From the NCBI GenBank assembly GCA_963204725.1, contig CAUJHH010000054.1, positions 124,001 through 188,000 of the forward strand: DNA of 64,000 nucleotides, given 5' to 3'. Source of the stretch: Planctomycetota bacterium (lineage in GTDB: Bacteria > Planctomycetota > Phycisphaerae > Phycisphaerales > UBA1924). Of the stretch, positions 34,254-42,879 are shown piece after piece. The notes under the pieces are model-generated. The model saw nothing but the letters and a program-made list of their open reading frames with translations, had not been told where the DNA came from and ran no database searches. The first letter of the stretch is position 1. Each line of letters opens with the position of its first letter. Both the position numbers and the translations under genes were made by a program.

Positions 34254-34979
34254 TCAGGCGCCGGGCGTCGGTGCTGCGTCGCCACCGGCTGCGGGTGCCG
34301 GGGCCTCGGCGGGCTGCTGCGGGCCGCGTCCACGGCCGCCGCCACCACCGCCACGACCACCACCGCCGCCGCGTCCGCCGCGGCCGCCGCGACGATCCTG
34401 GCCGAGGGTGTTGACCGGGCCGCGTGCCTTCTCACCGGTGGAGACGGGCATGAATCGCTTGCCCTTCTCGATCAGGTTCTCGATATGGCTGATCTCGAGC
34501 TTCACGCCGCGGAGCGTTGCGATCTGCTCTGCGGTGCGGAGGCGTGTGATGGCGTCGAAGACGGCCTTCACGGTGTTCGTCTTGTTGGTCGAGCCGTAGC
34601 ACTTGGTGAGGCAGTCCTTGATGCCGGCGATCTCAAGGATCGCGCGGACGGTGCCGCCCGCGACGACGCCGGTACCCGGCGCGGCGGGGATGAGGCGGAC
34701 TCGCGATGCGGAGAAGGTGCCCTCGACCTGGTGCGGGATCGTGGTGCCGACCATGGGAATAGAGACAAGCGATCGCTTGGCGTACTTCTGGGCCTTCTCG
34801 ACGGCGGTCGGCACTTCCTTGGACTTGCCGTATCCGTAGCCGACCTTGCCGCGACGATCACCGACGACGACGAGCGCGCCGAACGAGAAGCGGCGACCGC
34901 CCTTGACGGTGGCGGAGCTGCGTCCCACGGCGATCGTCGTGGAGTCCATCTGAGAAGATTGCTCGAGATTGTCTTGCAT
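34254..34979 (-). CDS. rpsE: 30S ribosomal protein S5 with RG-rich tail
   Basis: A decoding-fidelity protein at the mRNA entry. 241 residues: VKGGRRFSFGALVVVGDRRGKVGYGYGKSKEV, then GTVRAILEIAGIKDCLTKCYGS and NTVKAVFDAITRL, all canonical. After residue about 190 an extension begins: a Gly/Arg region at 196-219 (mostly RGG and GGG repeats), then a Pro/Ala-rich end. Family proteins end near residue 165-175. It follows rplR by 51 nt. Confidence 0.96.
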   Translation of the reverse strand: MQDNLEQSSQMDSTTIAVGRSSATVKGGRRFSFGALVVVGDRRGKVGYGYGKSKEVPTAVEKAQKYAKRSLVSIPMVGTTIPHQVEGTFSASRVRLIPAAPGTGVVAGGTVRAILEIAGIKDCLTKCYGSTNKTNTVKAVFDAITRLRTAEQIATLRGVKLEISHIENLIEKGKRFMPVSTGEKARGPVNTLGQDRRGGRGGRGGGGGRGGGGGGRGRGPQQPAEAPAPAAGGDAAPTPGA

Positions 34980-35030
34980 GTGGTCAGGCTCTGCGAGGTG
35001 TGGATCGATCTCGTGTGGTGGACGATGAAA

Positions 35031-35390
35031 TCAGAACTTGAGTCCGGCCTCTCGGGCCGCGTCCGCGAGCGCCTTGACACGCCCGTGGTAGCGGAATCCG
35101 TTGCGGTCGAAGACGACGGCCGAGACGCCGGCCTTCTTGGCCTTCGCGGCCAGACGAGCGCCGACATCCGAGGCCGACTTGGTGTTGCCGGCGGTGCCGA
35201 CGGCGTCCTTGTCTCGCGACGAGGCTGCGGCGATCGTCGTGCCGTCCAGATCGTTGATGATCTGGGCGTAGACGTGGCTGAGCGACCGGTAGATCGAGAG
35301 TCGGGGACGCTCGCCCGTGCCGGAGACGCGCTTGCGGATGCCGATCCGACGGCGGCCACGACGATTTGCCTTCAGTGAATTCTTGTCCAT
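35031..35390 (-). CDS. rplR: 50S ribosomal protein L18
   Basis: A 5S rRNA-binding protein. 119 residues: [37 protein letters not shown] (shown here in part as [18 protein letters not shown]), [55 protein letters not shown] in pieces [23 protein letters not shown] 35390 ([11 protein letters not shown]) is the family start; the longer open frame upstream is out-of-frame rplF. It follows rplF by 29 nt. Confidence 0.96.
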   Translation of the reverse strand: MDKNSLKANRRGRRRIGIRKRVSGTGERPRLSIYRSLSHVYAQIINDLDGTTIAAASSRDKDAVGTAGNTKSASDVGARLAAKAKKAGVSAVVFDRNGFRYHGRVKALADAAREAGLKF

Positions 35391-35419
35391 GGGTCCGGAC
35401 CTCTGATGAATCAGCCGGC

Positions 35420-35965
35420 TTAGGCGCCGAACTGCTTGCCTTGCTTGCGACGGATCGTCTCTGTGGTGTACTTGATTCCCTTGCCGTTGTAGGGCTCGGG
35501 CTTGCGCTTGGACCGAACTCGGGCGGCGAACTCGCCGACCATCTGGCGGTCCGAGCCGTTGATCCTGATGAGCTGCTTGTCGACGGTCACCGTGAGACCC
35601 GCGGGGATCTCGAGGAAGATCGGGTTGGCCAGGCCAACGACGAGCTTGAGCTTCGTGCCCTGCATGCTCGGCGCCCAGCCGACACCGTTGACCTCGAGCG
35701 TCTTGGCGAAGCCGTTGGTCACGCCCTCGATCATGTTGCGGATGATCGCGCGGGTCGTGCCCCACTGCGCCCGCGCCGCGCGATCCGCGCCCTCATCGAT
35801 CGAGCAGACAACGGCCTTCTCGCTCTCGGCCCAGGTGACCTTGACGAGCGGGTGATGCTCGAACGTCAGCGTGCCCTTCGGTCCCGTGATCGAGACGGTG
35901 CGCCCGGTGATCGCGAACTTCACGCTCGCGGGGACGGGCACGGGCTTCTTTCCAATCCTTGACAT
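35420..35965 (-). CDS. rplF: 50S ribosomal protein L6
   Basis: A factor-binding-site protein. 181 residues: [50 protein letters not shown] and the C-terminal signature [19 protein letters not shown] (its EPYNGKGI is near the usual PEPYKGKGIRY). Canonical length. It follows rpsH by 29 nt. Confidence 0.97.
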   Translation of the reverse strand: MSRIGKKPVPVPASVKFAITGRTVSITGPKGTLTFEHHPLVKVTWAESEKAVVCSIDEGADRAARAQWGTTRAIIRNMIEGVTNGFAKTLEVNGVGWAPSMQGTKLKLVVGLANPIFLEIPAGLTVTVDKQLIRINGSDRQMVGEFAARVRSKRKPEPYNGKGIKYTTETIRRKQGKQFGA

Positions 35966-35994
35966 GGCTTCAACTCCGAAACGCCGGCCCTTCT

Positions 35995-36393
35995 TTACTC
36001 AACAACGCACAGCAGCTCGCCGCCGACTCGCTCGGTCCGGCACTTGCGGTCGCTGAACACACCACGGCTCGTCGAGATCACCGCGATACCCAGGCCCTGG
36101 AGCGGCCGGGGCAGCTCCTCGACTCCCGCGTAGACGCGGCAGCCGGGCTTGCTCGAACGGGTGATCCGAGAGATCAGCGCCTCGCCGCTGGGGCCGTACT
36201 TGAGGTGCACGCGGATGAGGCCCTGGCGGCCATCCTCGATGACATCGTACGAGCCGATGTATCCCTCGTCGCGAAGGACATCGGCAATGCCGCGGCAGAC
36301 CTTGCTGTTCAAGCAGTTCACCGTCTTGGCCCGGTTCCGCAGTCCGTTTCGGATGCGGGTGAGCATGTCTGCGATGGGGTCGCTGATCGCCAT
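35995..36393 (-). CDS. rpsH: 30S ribosomal protein S8
   Basis: Binds the central domain of 16S rRNA and, in E. coli, represses the spc operon. 132 residues with ISDPIADMLTRIRNGLR, VLRDEGYIGSYDVIED, SKPGCRVYAGVEELPRPLQGLGIAVISTS and a canonical C-terminus GGELLCVVE. ATG 36393 is the family start. Confidence 0.97.
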   Translation of the reverse strand: MAISDPIADMLTRIRNGLRNRAKTVNCLNSKVCRGIADVLRDEGYIGSYDVIEDGRQGLIRVHLKYGPSGEALISRITRSSKPGCRVYAGVEELPRPLQGLGIAVISTSRGVFSDRKCRTERVGGELLCVVE

Positions 36394-36503
36394 GGTTCGT
36401 TCCAGACTCGCTCGTCGAGGAGCGTCGATTCCCGAATCGTTCCGTCCGTCCCGGCTGGAGACCAGCGGTGGCGGACGACGCGTTGACTGTTGACTCCGAC
36501 TCT

Positions 36504-36689
36504 TTACCAGCTCGCCTTGCGCATCCCGGGGATCTTGCCCTCGAGTGCGAGCTTTCTGAGCATGATGCGGCTGATGCGGAACTTCCGATACACGCCCCGG
36601 TCTCGGCCTGTCAGCTGGCATCGACGGACGACGCGGGTGCTGAACTTCGGCTTTCTCCGGGACTTTGCTTCTTGTGCCTTGCTGGCCAT
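36504..36689 (-). CDS. rpsN: 30S ribosomal protein S14, short form without zinc cysteines
   Basis: 61 residues: basic N-terminus, then [38 protein letters not shown]. The length and core match the short type-Z S14, but of the four Cys that bind zinc only one (C24) remains; the others are Leu/Gly and Ser/Met in the positions where a CxxC would stand. It is therefore a short form that cannot hold the usual zinc ribbon. It follows rplE by 44 nt, as in the canonical order. Confidence 0.95.
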   Translation of the reverse strand: MASKAQEAKSRRKPKFSTRVVRRCQLTGRDRGVYRKFRISRIMLRKLALEGKIPGMRKASW

Positions 36690-36733
36690 CTTGCTACTCC
36701 GTCCGGTGGACGTCTCGGTGGTTCAGATACGGA

Positions 36734-37393
36734 TCAGTTCTCGCCGGCCTTCTTGAACGGCATCCCGAGCTGCTCGAGCACGAAACGGCTCAGATCGGGG
36801 CTCGAATTGCGGAAAGAGAAGTTGATGTTCATGCCGTGGGTGAACTGCACCTCGGCCATGTTGATCTCGGGGAAGACGCCCTGCTCGGTCAGGCCCATCG
36901 CGTAGTTGCCCTGGCGATCGAATGCCTTGTCGTTCAGGCCTCGGAAGTCCTTGATTCGGGGCGTCGCAAGGTTGATCAGGCGATCCAGGAAGTGCCACAT
37001 CCGATCGCGCCGGATCGTGACCATCGCCGCCGTCTCGAGGCCCTCGCGAACCTTGAAGTTCGACACCGACTTCTTGGCCTTCAGCACGACGGGCTTCTGG
37101 CCGCTGATCGCGACGATCGTGTCCAGCACCGTCTGGCGGATGTGGGGCGGGATCTTCGTGCCCTCGATGTGCCGGCCCATGTTCACGTTGATCGTGATTT
37201 TGTCCAGACGAGGCATCGCCATCGGGTTCTGGATCCCGAACTTCTCGGTGACGGCGCCGCGGACCTTCGACTCGTAAATCTCCTGCAGCCGCGGCTTGCC
37301 CGCGGACGCTGACGCGGCGGCAATCGCCTCGTCGGAGTGTCCCTTCTTCTTTCCGGTGCCCGTCTTGCCGGCTGTTTTGGTGACCTTCGCCAT
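36734..37393 (-). CDS. rplE: 50S ribosomal protein L5 with N-terminal extension
   Basis: A 5S rRNA-binding protein of the central protuberance. 219 residues; the family core starts near residue 34 (PRLQEIYESKV), with PRLDKITINVNMGRH, ISGQKPVVLKAKKSVSNFKVREG, RMWHFLDRLINLATPRIKDFRGL and GLTEQGVFPEI. The first about 33 residues (Lys/Thr/Gly then Ala-rich) are extra. It follows rplX by 85 nt. Confidence 0.97.
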   Translation of the reverse strand: MAKVTKTAGKTGTGKKKGHSDEAIAAASASAGKPRLQEIYESKVRGAVTEKFGIQNPMAMPRLDKITINVNMGRHIEGTKIPPHIRQTVLDTIVAISGQKPVVLKAKKSVSNFKVREGLETAAMVTIRRDRMWHFLDRLINLATPRIKDFRGLNDKAFDRQGNYAMGLTEQGVFPEINMAEVQFTHGMNINFSFRNSSPDLSRFVLEQLGMPFKKAGEN

Positions 37394-37478
37394 CGCTTCT
37401 GCCCTCGGCTTGGCTTGCTGCCTCGCCCGTTCATTCCTCGCTCGTGCCCGATCAGACCCGAGCGTCAGATACCTTCAA

Positions 37479-37826
37479 TCAGGACTTCTTTGCAGTCTTC
37501 CGTGCGCCGCGTACGGTTCCGAGCACCTTGCCCCCGCGGGCCGCGACACGGACCTTCGAGCCGTCGTCGCGGGTCTGGAATCGAACGCGTGACGGCTTGC
37601 CGTCAACGACGGGATTCACCTTCGACCAGTCGAGCGGCGCCTCGCGGGTCACGACCCCACCGTTGGGGCTGGTGCGCGTCGGGCGCATGTGACGGGTCAC
37701 GAGGTTGACACCCTTGACAACCACAGTTTTCTTGTCCGGATCGACGCGGATCACCTCGCCGACCTGGCCCTTGTGGCTGCCGGAACGAACGATCACCGTA
37801 TCACCCTTGCGAACATGCGCCGGCAT
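37479..37826 (-). CDS. rplX: 50S ribosomal protein L24
   Basis: An early assembly protein with a KOW domain. 115 residues: VRKGDTVIVRSGSHKGQVGEVIRVDPDKKTVVV, GVNLVTRHMRP and SKVNPVVDGKPSRV. ATG 37826 shares one base with the rplN stop; a GTG codon directly precedes it and could also start. Confidence 0.96.
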   Translation of the reverse strand: MPAHVRKGDTVIVRSGSHKGQVGEVIRVDPDKKTVVVKGVNLVTRHMRPTRTSPNGGVVTREAPLDWSKVNPVVDGKPSRVRFQTRDDGSKVRVAARGGKVLGTVRGARKTAKKS

Positions 37827-38212
37827 CACACCACCTCCGAAGCAAGCGAGACAATCTTCATGTAGTTGCGATCACGCAGCTCACGGGCGACCGGCCCGAA
37901 GATGCGCGTGCCCTTGGGATTGCCGTCGTCCTGGATAAGGACAACCGCCGACGAGTCGAACCGGATGTAGGAGCCGTCGGCGCGGCGCTGGTGCTTGGAT
38001 GTCCGCACCACGACGGCCTTGCTCTTGTCGCCGGCCTTGATCTCGCCACCCGGAAGGGCCTTCTTGATCGAGACGAGGACACGATCACCGACACCGGCGG
38101 TGCGCCGCGTGAACGCGCCGGTCGCCGTCGACCCGCCGTACACGCGGATCACGTAGGCAATCTTCGCCCCGGAGTTGTCTGCGACCTCGCATCGTGATTC
38201 TTGCTGAAGCAT
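37826..38212 (-). CDS. rplN: 50S ribosomal protein L14
   Basis: A bridge protein. 128 residues: [42 protein letters not shown] and [10 protein letters not shown] with a [13 protein letters not shown] end. Slightly longer than usual at 122. Starts at ATG 38212; the longer open frame to 38356 is not supported. TGA overlaps the rplX start by one base, showing coupling. Confidence 0.97.
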   Translation of the reverse strand: MLQQESRCEVADNSGAKIAYVIRVYGGSTATGAFTRRTAGVGDRVLVSIKKALPGGEIKAGDKSKAVVVRTSKHQRRADGSYIRFDSSAVVLIQDDGNPKGTRIFGPVARELRDRNYMKIVSLASEVV

Positions 38213-38264
38213 GGGGAACGTTCCCTCGATCTGGTTTGATCGATATTGCTGTGGGGTCTGACGC

Positions 38265-38543
38265 TTACTGCGAACGCTTCTCGACGACGCGAAGGAGGCG
38301 CCACGACTTGGTCTTGCTGAGCGGGCGGCACTCGGCGATCTCGACGATGTCGCCATTCTTCGAGACGTTCTCCTCGTCGTGGACGTGGAGAACAGTGCGC
38401 TTCCGCATGAACTTGCCGTACTTGGGATGCTTGGCCAGGAAGTTGATGACCACCTTCCGGGTCTTGCTGCGCGCGTCGGACTCGACGACGCCGACTCGGG
38501 TGACCTGCTTCTTCTCGGGCTTGGCTGCTGTGGTAGTGCTCAT
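38265..38543 (-). CDS. rpsQ: 30S ribosomal protein S17
   Basis: An OB-fold 16S rRNA-binding protein. 92 residues: [63 protein letters not shown]. Start ATG 38543 ([12 protein letters not shown]). The C-terminal signature [15 protein letters not shown] is intact. It follows rpmC by 20 nt. Confidence 0.97.
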   Translation of the reverse strand: MSTTTAAKPEKKQVTRVGVVESDARSKTRKVVINFLAKHPKYGKFMRKRTVLHVHDEENVSKNGDIVEIAECRPLSKTKSWRLLRVVEKRSQ

Positions 38544-38563
38544 CTGGTCTTTCCCGCGCGGGT

Positions 38564-38788
38564 TCACGCCCCGGCCTTGGTGGAGGACTTGCTCGTCGCT
38601 GCGATCTCACGCGCCCGGCGCTCGGTCAGCAGTCTCGCGACATCACGCCTGGTCTTTCCGATCTGGCTGTTGTCCTCGATCTTCTGCGTCACGCCCTGCA
38701 CGCGCAGGCCGTAGAGCTTCTGGCGAAGATCGGTGATCTTCTCGCTCAGGTCTTCGGCTTTCAGGCTCTTCACGTCTTTGGACTTCAT
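38564..38788 (-). CDS. rpmC: 50S ribosomal protein L29
   Basis: A small helical protein at the tunnel exit, part of the trigger-factor and SRP docking site. 74 residues: [37 protein letters not shown] and [13 protein letters not shown] Ser/Lys/Ala tail ([11 protein letters not shown]) extends it slightly. ATG 38788 is the family start. Confidence 0.95.
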   Translation of the reverse strand: MKSKDVKSLKAEDLSEKITDLRQKLYGLRVQGVTQKIEDNSQIGKTRRDVARLLTERRAREIAATSKSSTKAGA

Positions 38789-38839
38789 GGCTCTGGCTCC
38801 GGGCGATCCCGCCGACTCGATCCAACCCAACCGATCCGA

Positions 38840-39259
38840 TCACACCGACACACGACGTCCGACAAAGCGGCATCGGATGGGCATCTTCATCGCGACACGC
38901 ACCAGTGCGGCCTTGGCCGCGGCCTCGGGCACGCCGGCGATCTCGAAGAGCATCGTGCCAGGCTTCACCCGCGCCGCCCAGTAGTCGACGTCGGCCTTGC
39001 CGGTTCCCATTCGAGTCTCCAGCGGCTTCTTGGAGATCGGCTTGTTGGGGAAGATGCGGATGAACAGCTTGCCCTCACGCTTGAGATAGTGCGCCAACGC
39101 CACGCGACCTGCCTCGATCTGCTGCGCGGTCACCCACGCGCCGTCGAGAGCCTGCAGTCCGTAGTCGCCGAACGCGACGTAGTTGCCCTTCGTGGCCTTG
39201 CGGTCACGGCAGCGACGCATCTCTTTCCGGTACTTCACTCGCTTTGGCAGCATCGCCAT
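38840..39259 (-). CDS. rplP: 50S ribosomal protein L16
   Basis: A protein near the peptidyl-transferase centre. 139 residues: [67 protein letters not shown] and an end [19 protein letters not shown]. The family core is complete. It follows rpsC by 58 nt. Confidence 0.97.
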   Translation of the reverse strand: MAMLPKRVKYRKEMRRCRDRKATKGNYVAFGDYGLQALDGAWVTAQQIEAGRVALAHYLKREGKLFIRIFPNKPISKKPLETRMGTGKADVDYWAARVKPGTMLFEIAGVPEAAAKAALVRVAMKMPIRCRFVGRRVSV

Positions 39260-39317
39260 GGCAAGAATCCTTATCTACTTCCGTATCAACCCGAACCAAC
39301 AACACATTCCAATCAAC

Positions 39318-40025
39318 TCAACGACGGCCTCGTGCGCGGGCCTTGCCGCCGGCGGCGTTGGACTGCACCTCGTCCTGCACCTGCTCCTGCGTGTAGAGAC
39401 CCTTGTAGATCCACACCTTGCAGCCCAGGGCGCCATACGACGTGAACGCCTGCGCGAATCCGTAGTCGATGTTCGCCTGCAGCGTCGATAGCGGCAGCGA
39501 TCCCAGTCGCACGTCGAGCGTGCGGCTCATCTCCGCTCCGCCCAGGCGGCCGGAGATCTGGATGCGTACACCCTTCGCGCCAGCGGCCATGGTGGCCTCG
39601 GCGCGGCTCTTGACCACGCGACGGAACGCGGCCCGCTTGTTGAGCTGCTCGCAGACGGCCTCGCCGACCAGTTGGGCGTCAAGGTCCGGCTGCTTGATCT
39701 CGAGGATCGAGATCGAGACCTTGCGGCCCGTCATGAACTGCAGCTCCTCGGTCATCCGCTCGACTTCGGCGCCCTTGGGGCCGATCACCAGTCCCGGACG
39801 AGCCGTCCGGATGATGACCTTGAGCTCCTCACGGGTGCGCTCGATGTGGATGTCGGAGACCGCGGCATTCGGTGGGCGCCGGTTGAGGCGCTTGTCCAGG
39901 TGCTGACGGATCTTCTCGTCCTCGACCAGCAACTCGCCGTAGAGCGCCTTGGGGGCGTACCAGCGGCTGCGGTGCGCCTCGGTGATGCCGACGCGAAGGC
40001 CGAAAGGATGGGTCTTCTGTCCCAT
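39318..40025 (-). CDS. rpsC: 30S ribosomal protein S3
   Basis: A head protein with mRNA helicase activity at the entry site. 235 residues: MGQKTHPFGLRVGITE, KH domain with RTARPGLVIGPKGAEVERMT, ILEIKQPDLDAQLVGEAVCEQL, AAGAKGVRIQISGRLGGAEMSRT and IDYGFAQAFTSYGALGCKVWIYKG. Its ATG shares one base with the TAA of rplV, so the two are translationally coupled. Confidence 0.97.
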   Translation of the reverse strand: MGQKTHPFGLRVGITEAHRSRWYAPKALYGELLVEDEKIRQHLDKRLNRRPPNAAVSDIHIERTREELKVIIRTARPGLVIGPKGAEVERMTEELQFMTGRKVSISILEIKQPDLDAQLVGEAVCEQLNKRAAFRRVVKSRAEATMAAGAKGVRIQISGRLGGAEMSRTLDVRLGSLPLSTLQANIDYGFAQAFTSYGALGCKVWIYKGLYTQEQVQDEVQSNAAGGKARARGRR

Positions 40026-40570
40026 TAGTTACGCTCCTCCACGCCGACCGTGATGTGGGCGGTTCGCTTGAGAATCGGGTGTGCGCGGCCGCGGTCCTTG
40101 GCCTTGAATCGCTTGATGTGCAGGGCACGATCGACGCGGCTCTCGGAGACCACCAGCCGCTCGACGTCCGCCTGCTGCAGTTCAGCGTCCGCTCTGGCCG
40201 CGTTGAGCGCCTTGCGGACATTCACGGCGGCACGCTTCGTGTTGAAGCGGAGCAGGTTGTCCGCCTCGAGGAAGGTCTTGCCACGGACCAGGTCTGCGAG
40301 GAGCTTGGCCTTCCGCTCGCTGCCGCGATGGAAGCGGACCATGCTCACGAAGCGAGCGATGTCCCTGACCTCGCAACCGACGGTCTGCGCGATGCGGCGA
40401 ACGTCTTCGGCTCGCGCTCGCGGATGATCGTTGCCGATCATCCAGTTGTTGACGGCCGAGAGGGCGCGATCGCCCTTCATGCCGGTTCGCTCGATGGCCC
40501 GCGCGAGATCCTGACGGCTGACGCCGTTGGCCTCACAGAGAGCTTTCAGTTTTTCGCCTCGCAGTTTCAC
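40025..40570 (-). CDS. rplV: 50S ribosomal protein L22 fused to an N-terminal Cro/CI-like HTH domain
   Basis: 181 residues. The C-terminal part (about 76-181) is ordinary L22: ERKAKLLADLVRGKTFLEA, LRFNTKRAAVNVRKALNAA, VVSESRVDRALHIKRF and GRAHPILKRTAHITVGVEE. Residues about 5-72 are extra and fit a Cro/CI (XRE) helix-turn-helix: LKALCEANGVSRQDLARAIE, ALSAVNNWMIGNDHPRA, EDVRRIAQTVGCEVRDIA. The recognition helix would be in SRQDLARAI or the following helix. Known L22 has no such domain. ATG 40570 is in frame with no internal stop, and no alternative start lies near residue 76 except M78 (SMVRF). The fused domain may bind DNA or RNA. Confidence 0.9.
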   Translation of the reverse strand: MKLRGEKLKALCEANGVSRQDLARAIERTGMKGDRALSAVNNWMIGNDHPRARAEDVRRIAQTVGCEVRDIARFVSMVRFHRGSERKAKLLADLVRGKTFLEADNLLRFNTKRAAVNVRKALNAARADAELQQADVERLVVSESRVDRALHIKRFKAKDRGRAHPILKRTAHITVGVEERN

Positions 40571-40617
40571 GGCACGTTTCCTTCAGAAATCGTGGGATGC
40601 ACTCGAACAGACCCGAC

Positions 40618-40914
40618 TCACCTCTTGGCGTTGTCACCCGCCGAGATGCCTTCCTTCTTGTTCGTGTGGCCGCGGAAGGTGCGGGTGACACTGAACTCTC
40701 CCAGCTTGTGCCCGACCATGTCCTCGGTCACGAACACGTCCAGGAAGGCGCGACCGTTGTGGACCTTGAACAGGTGACCGACAAACTCGGGCACGATCGT
40801 GCAGCGACGCGCCCACGTCTTGATGGGCTCGCGCTTGTTGCGCTCGTTGAGCTTCTCCACCTTTCGGTAGAGCTTCTCATCGACAAACGGGCCTTTCTTC
40901 AGACTGCGTCCCAT
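40618..40914 (-). CDS. rpsS: 30S ribosomal protein S19
   Basis: A head protein that contacts S13 and the A-site finger. 98 residues: [75 protein letters not shown] in pieces [14 protein letters not shown] and [19 protein letters not shown]. Canonical. It lies 24 nt after rplB. Confidence 0.97.
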   Translation of the reverse strand: MGRSLKKGPFVDEKLYRKVEKLNERNKREPIKTWARRCTIVPEFVGHLFKVHNGRAFLDVFVTEDMVGHKLGEFSVTRTFRGHTNKKEGISAGDNAKR

Positions 40915-40938
40915 GTGTGTGCTCCCTGGCCCTTGCTC

Positions 40939-41796
40939 TTACTTCACCTGCCCGTAACGGACGGAGCGACGGCGACGGATGATCAGTTTGGTGCTGTGCT
41001 TCTTGCGATTACGCGTGCGGCCACCCTTGGCGCCGACGCCCGACGGCCCGCACGGCGGCCGGTTGCCCTTCGAGCGACCCGAGCCGCCACCCAGCGGGTG
41101 GGCGTGATGGCTCTTGGCAACGCCACGCGTGATCGGTCGGCGACCGAGGTGGCGGGTGAGACCGGCCTTGCCCAGGCGACGGTTCTGGTGGTCGATGTTC
41201 CCGACCTGACCGATCGTTGCGAGGCAGTTGACGTGCACACGCCGGATCTCACCGGAGGGCAGCACGAGCGTCGCGTAGTCGCCCTCCTTGTTGGAGAGCT
41301 TGGCGGCGCAGCCCGCGGACCGGCAGATCTGCGCCCCGCGGCCAGGCTGCATCTCGATGCAGTGGACCTCGAGACCCAGCGGGATGTACTTCAGGGGCAT
41401 CGCGTTGCCGGGATTCGGATCGATCGGCTTGTCGATGCTCGTCATCACCGTGTCGCCCGCGTCCAGGCCCGTCGGCGAGATGATGTACCGCTTCACGCCA
41501 TCGGTGTACTCGATCAGCGCGATGTGCGCCGAGCGATTCGGATCGTACTCGATCCCCACCACCGTGCCAGCGATGCCAGCGCGATCGCGACGCTTGAAGT
41601 CCATCCGGCGGTACTGGCGCTTCGCGCCGCCGCCACGACCACGCACGGTGATCTTGCCCGAGTTGTTGCGGCCACCCTTCTTGGGCAGCGGCTCGAGCAG
41701 CGACTTCTCTGGTGACTTCTTCGTGACCTCAACGTGCATATTGACCGACGCGAAGCGTCGTCCTGCACTGGTCTTTTTGTATACGCGAATGGCCAT
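40939..41796 (-). CDS. rplB: 50S ribosomal protein L2
   Basis: A core protein of the peptidyl-transferase region. 285 residues: MAIRVYKKTSAGRRFASV, NNSGKITVRGRGGGAKRQYR, YDPNRSAHIALIEYTDGVKRYI, MQPGRGAQICRSAGCAAKLS and the C-terminal signature near HHAHPLGGGSGRSKGNRP. The catalytic-site His of the family (in AHPLGGG) is present. It follows rplW by 37 nt. Confidence 0.97.
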   Translation of the reverse strand: MAIRVYKKTSAGRRFASVNMHVEVTKKSPEKSLLEPLPKKGGRNNSGKITVRGRGGGAKRQYRRMDFKRRDRAGIAGTVVGIEYDPNRSAHIALIEYTDGVKRYIISPTGLDAGDTVMTSIDKPIDPNPGNAMPLKYIPLGLEVHCIEMQPGRGAQICRSAGCAAKLSNKEGDYATLVLPSGEIRRVHVNCLATIGQVGNIDHQNRRLGKAGLTRHLGRRPITRGVAKSHHAHPLGGGSGRSKGNRPPCGPSGVGAKGGRTRNRKKHSTKLIIRRRRSVRYGQVK

Positions 41797-41833
41797 GAGT
41801 CTGGTTCCTTCGGTGTCCTTCGATGATCGGGCC

Positions 41834-42112
41834 TCAGAGAAGCTCGATCACCTCTCCCTCGCGGAGCCGAACGATTGCTCGCTTGCTCTCGGGCGTCGTG
41901 GTGTAGCCCGTGCGGAGCCGCTTCACGCGTCCCTTGCGGACGATCGTGTTGACGGCGACGACATGGACCTTGTACAGCTCCTCGACCGCGCGCTTCACGT
42001 CGGTCTTGGTGGCCCGGCGATCGACCTCGAACGCGTACTGGGCACGCTCGTTCATGCCGAACGTCGACTTCTCGGTCAGGAGCGGACGGCGGATCACATA
42101 GAGAGCTTCCAT
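41834..42112 (-). CDS. rplW: 50S ribosomal protein L23
   Basis: An exit-tunnel protein that docks trigger factor and SRP. 92 residues: IRRPLLTEKSTFGMNERAQYAFEVDRRATKTDVKRAVEELYKVHV (in pieces RRPLLTEKSTFGMNERAQY and ATKTDVKRAVEELYKVHV) and VRKGRVKRLRTG. ATG 42112 shares a base with the rplD stop; a GTG precedes it. Confidence 0.96.
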   Translation of the reverse strand: MEALYVIRRPLLTEKSTFGMNERAQYAFEVDRRATKTDVKRAVEELYKVHVVAVNTIVRKGRVKRLRTGYTTTPESKRAIVRLREGEVIELL

Positions 42113-42879
42113 CACGCCTTCTCCTTACCGGCTTCGCGACGCGCCTTGGCACGCTCGCGGCGAGCATCGGGCTTCACGGCCTGCTTGGCCTCGGCGCCCT
42201 CTGCACGGCCCATCGGAGCCACCTTCGCGACCTTGCCGGTCTGCGAGGTCGGGCCCATCAGCCAGCCCTCCAGATCCTCCTTGGCAATGATCAGGTAGCG
42301 GCTGTTGAGCATGTTGAAACATGTCAGCTGGTCCGCGCGGCAGGTCGCCACGTCGTCGACGTTGCGTGCCGAGAGACGGGCGTTCTTCGCCTTCCCCTCG
42401 TCGGCCGAGAGCGCCACCAGCACCGTGCGATCGATCTTGAGCGCCTGGAGCAGCGTCGCGAAGTCCTTGGTCTTCGGGGTTGCGAGCGTGAGGGTGTCCA
42501 TCACGCGAACCTCGTTGTCCATCAGCTTCGCCAAGAGCGCGTTGCGATTCGCCTTCCGGCGCATCTTCTTCGGCATGTCGAGGTGGTAATCCTCGCGCGT
42601 CCGCTTCTTGGAGTGGGCATGGCCGCCGCCTCGCATCTGGGCGACCTTGCGGTCGCCGTGGCGCGCGTTGCCCGTCCCCTTCTGGCGGTAGATCTTCTTG
42701 GTTGATCCCTCGACCTGCGAGCGCTTCTTTGTACGTGCCGACCCCTGGCGGGTGTTGGCGTGGTACATGACGTACGCCTGCTTGATCAAGGAAGCATTGA
42801 TTGTGGAACCCAGGGAGTCCTCGTCGATCGTGTACGATCCGACTTCGGAGCCCTGAAGGTTATAGACGGGGACCTGCAT
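42112..42879 (-). CDS. rplD: 50S ribosomal protein L4
   Basis: An exit-tunnel protein that in E. coli also represses the S10 operon. 255 residues: MQVPVYNLQGSEVGSYTID, MYHANTRQGSARTKKRSQVEGSTKKIYRQKGTGNARHGDRK (in pieces RQGSARTKKRSQVEGSTKKI and RQKGTGNARHGDRK), NALLAKLMDNEVRVMDTLTL, LLQALKIDRTVLVAL. A basic/Ala-rich tail of about 35 residues follows. ATG 42879 was taken; a GTG 9 nt upstream is possible. Confidence 0.95.
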   Translation of the reverse strand: MQVPVYNLQGSEVGSYTIDEDSLGSTINASLIKQAYVMYHANTRQGSARTKKRSQVEGSTKKIYRQKGTGNARHGDRKVAQMRGGGHAHSKKRTREDYHLDMPKKMRRKANRNALLAKLMDNEVRVMDTLTLATPKTKDFATLLQALKIDRTVLVALSADEGKAKNARLSARNVDDVATCRADQLTCFNMLNSRYLIIAKEDLEGWLMGPTSQTGKVAKVAPMGRAEGAEAKQAVKPDARRERAKARREAGKEKA

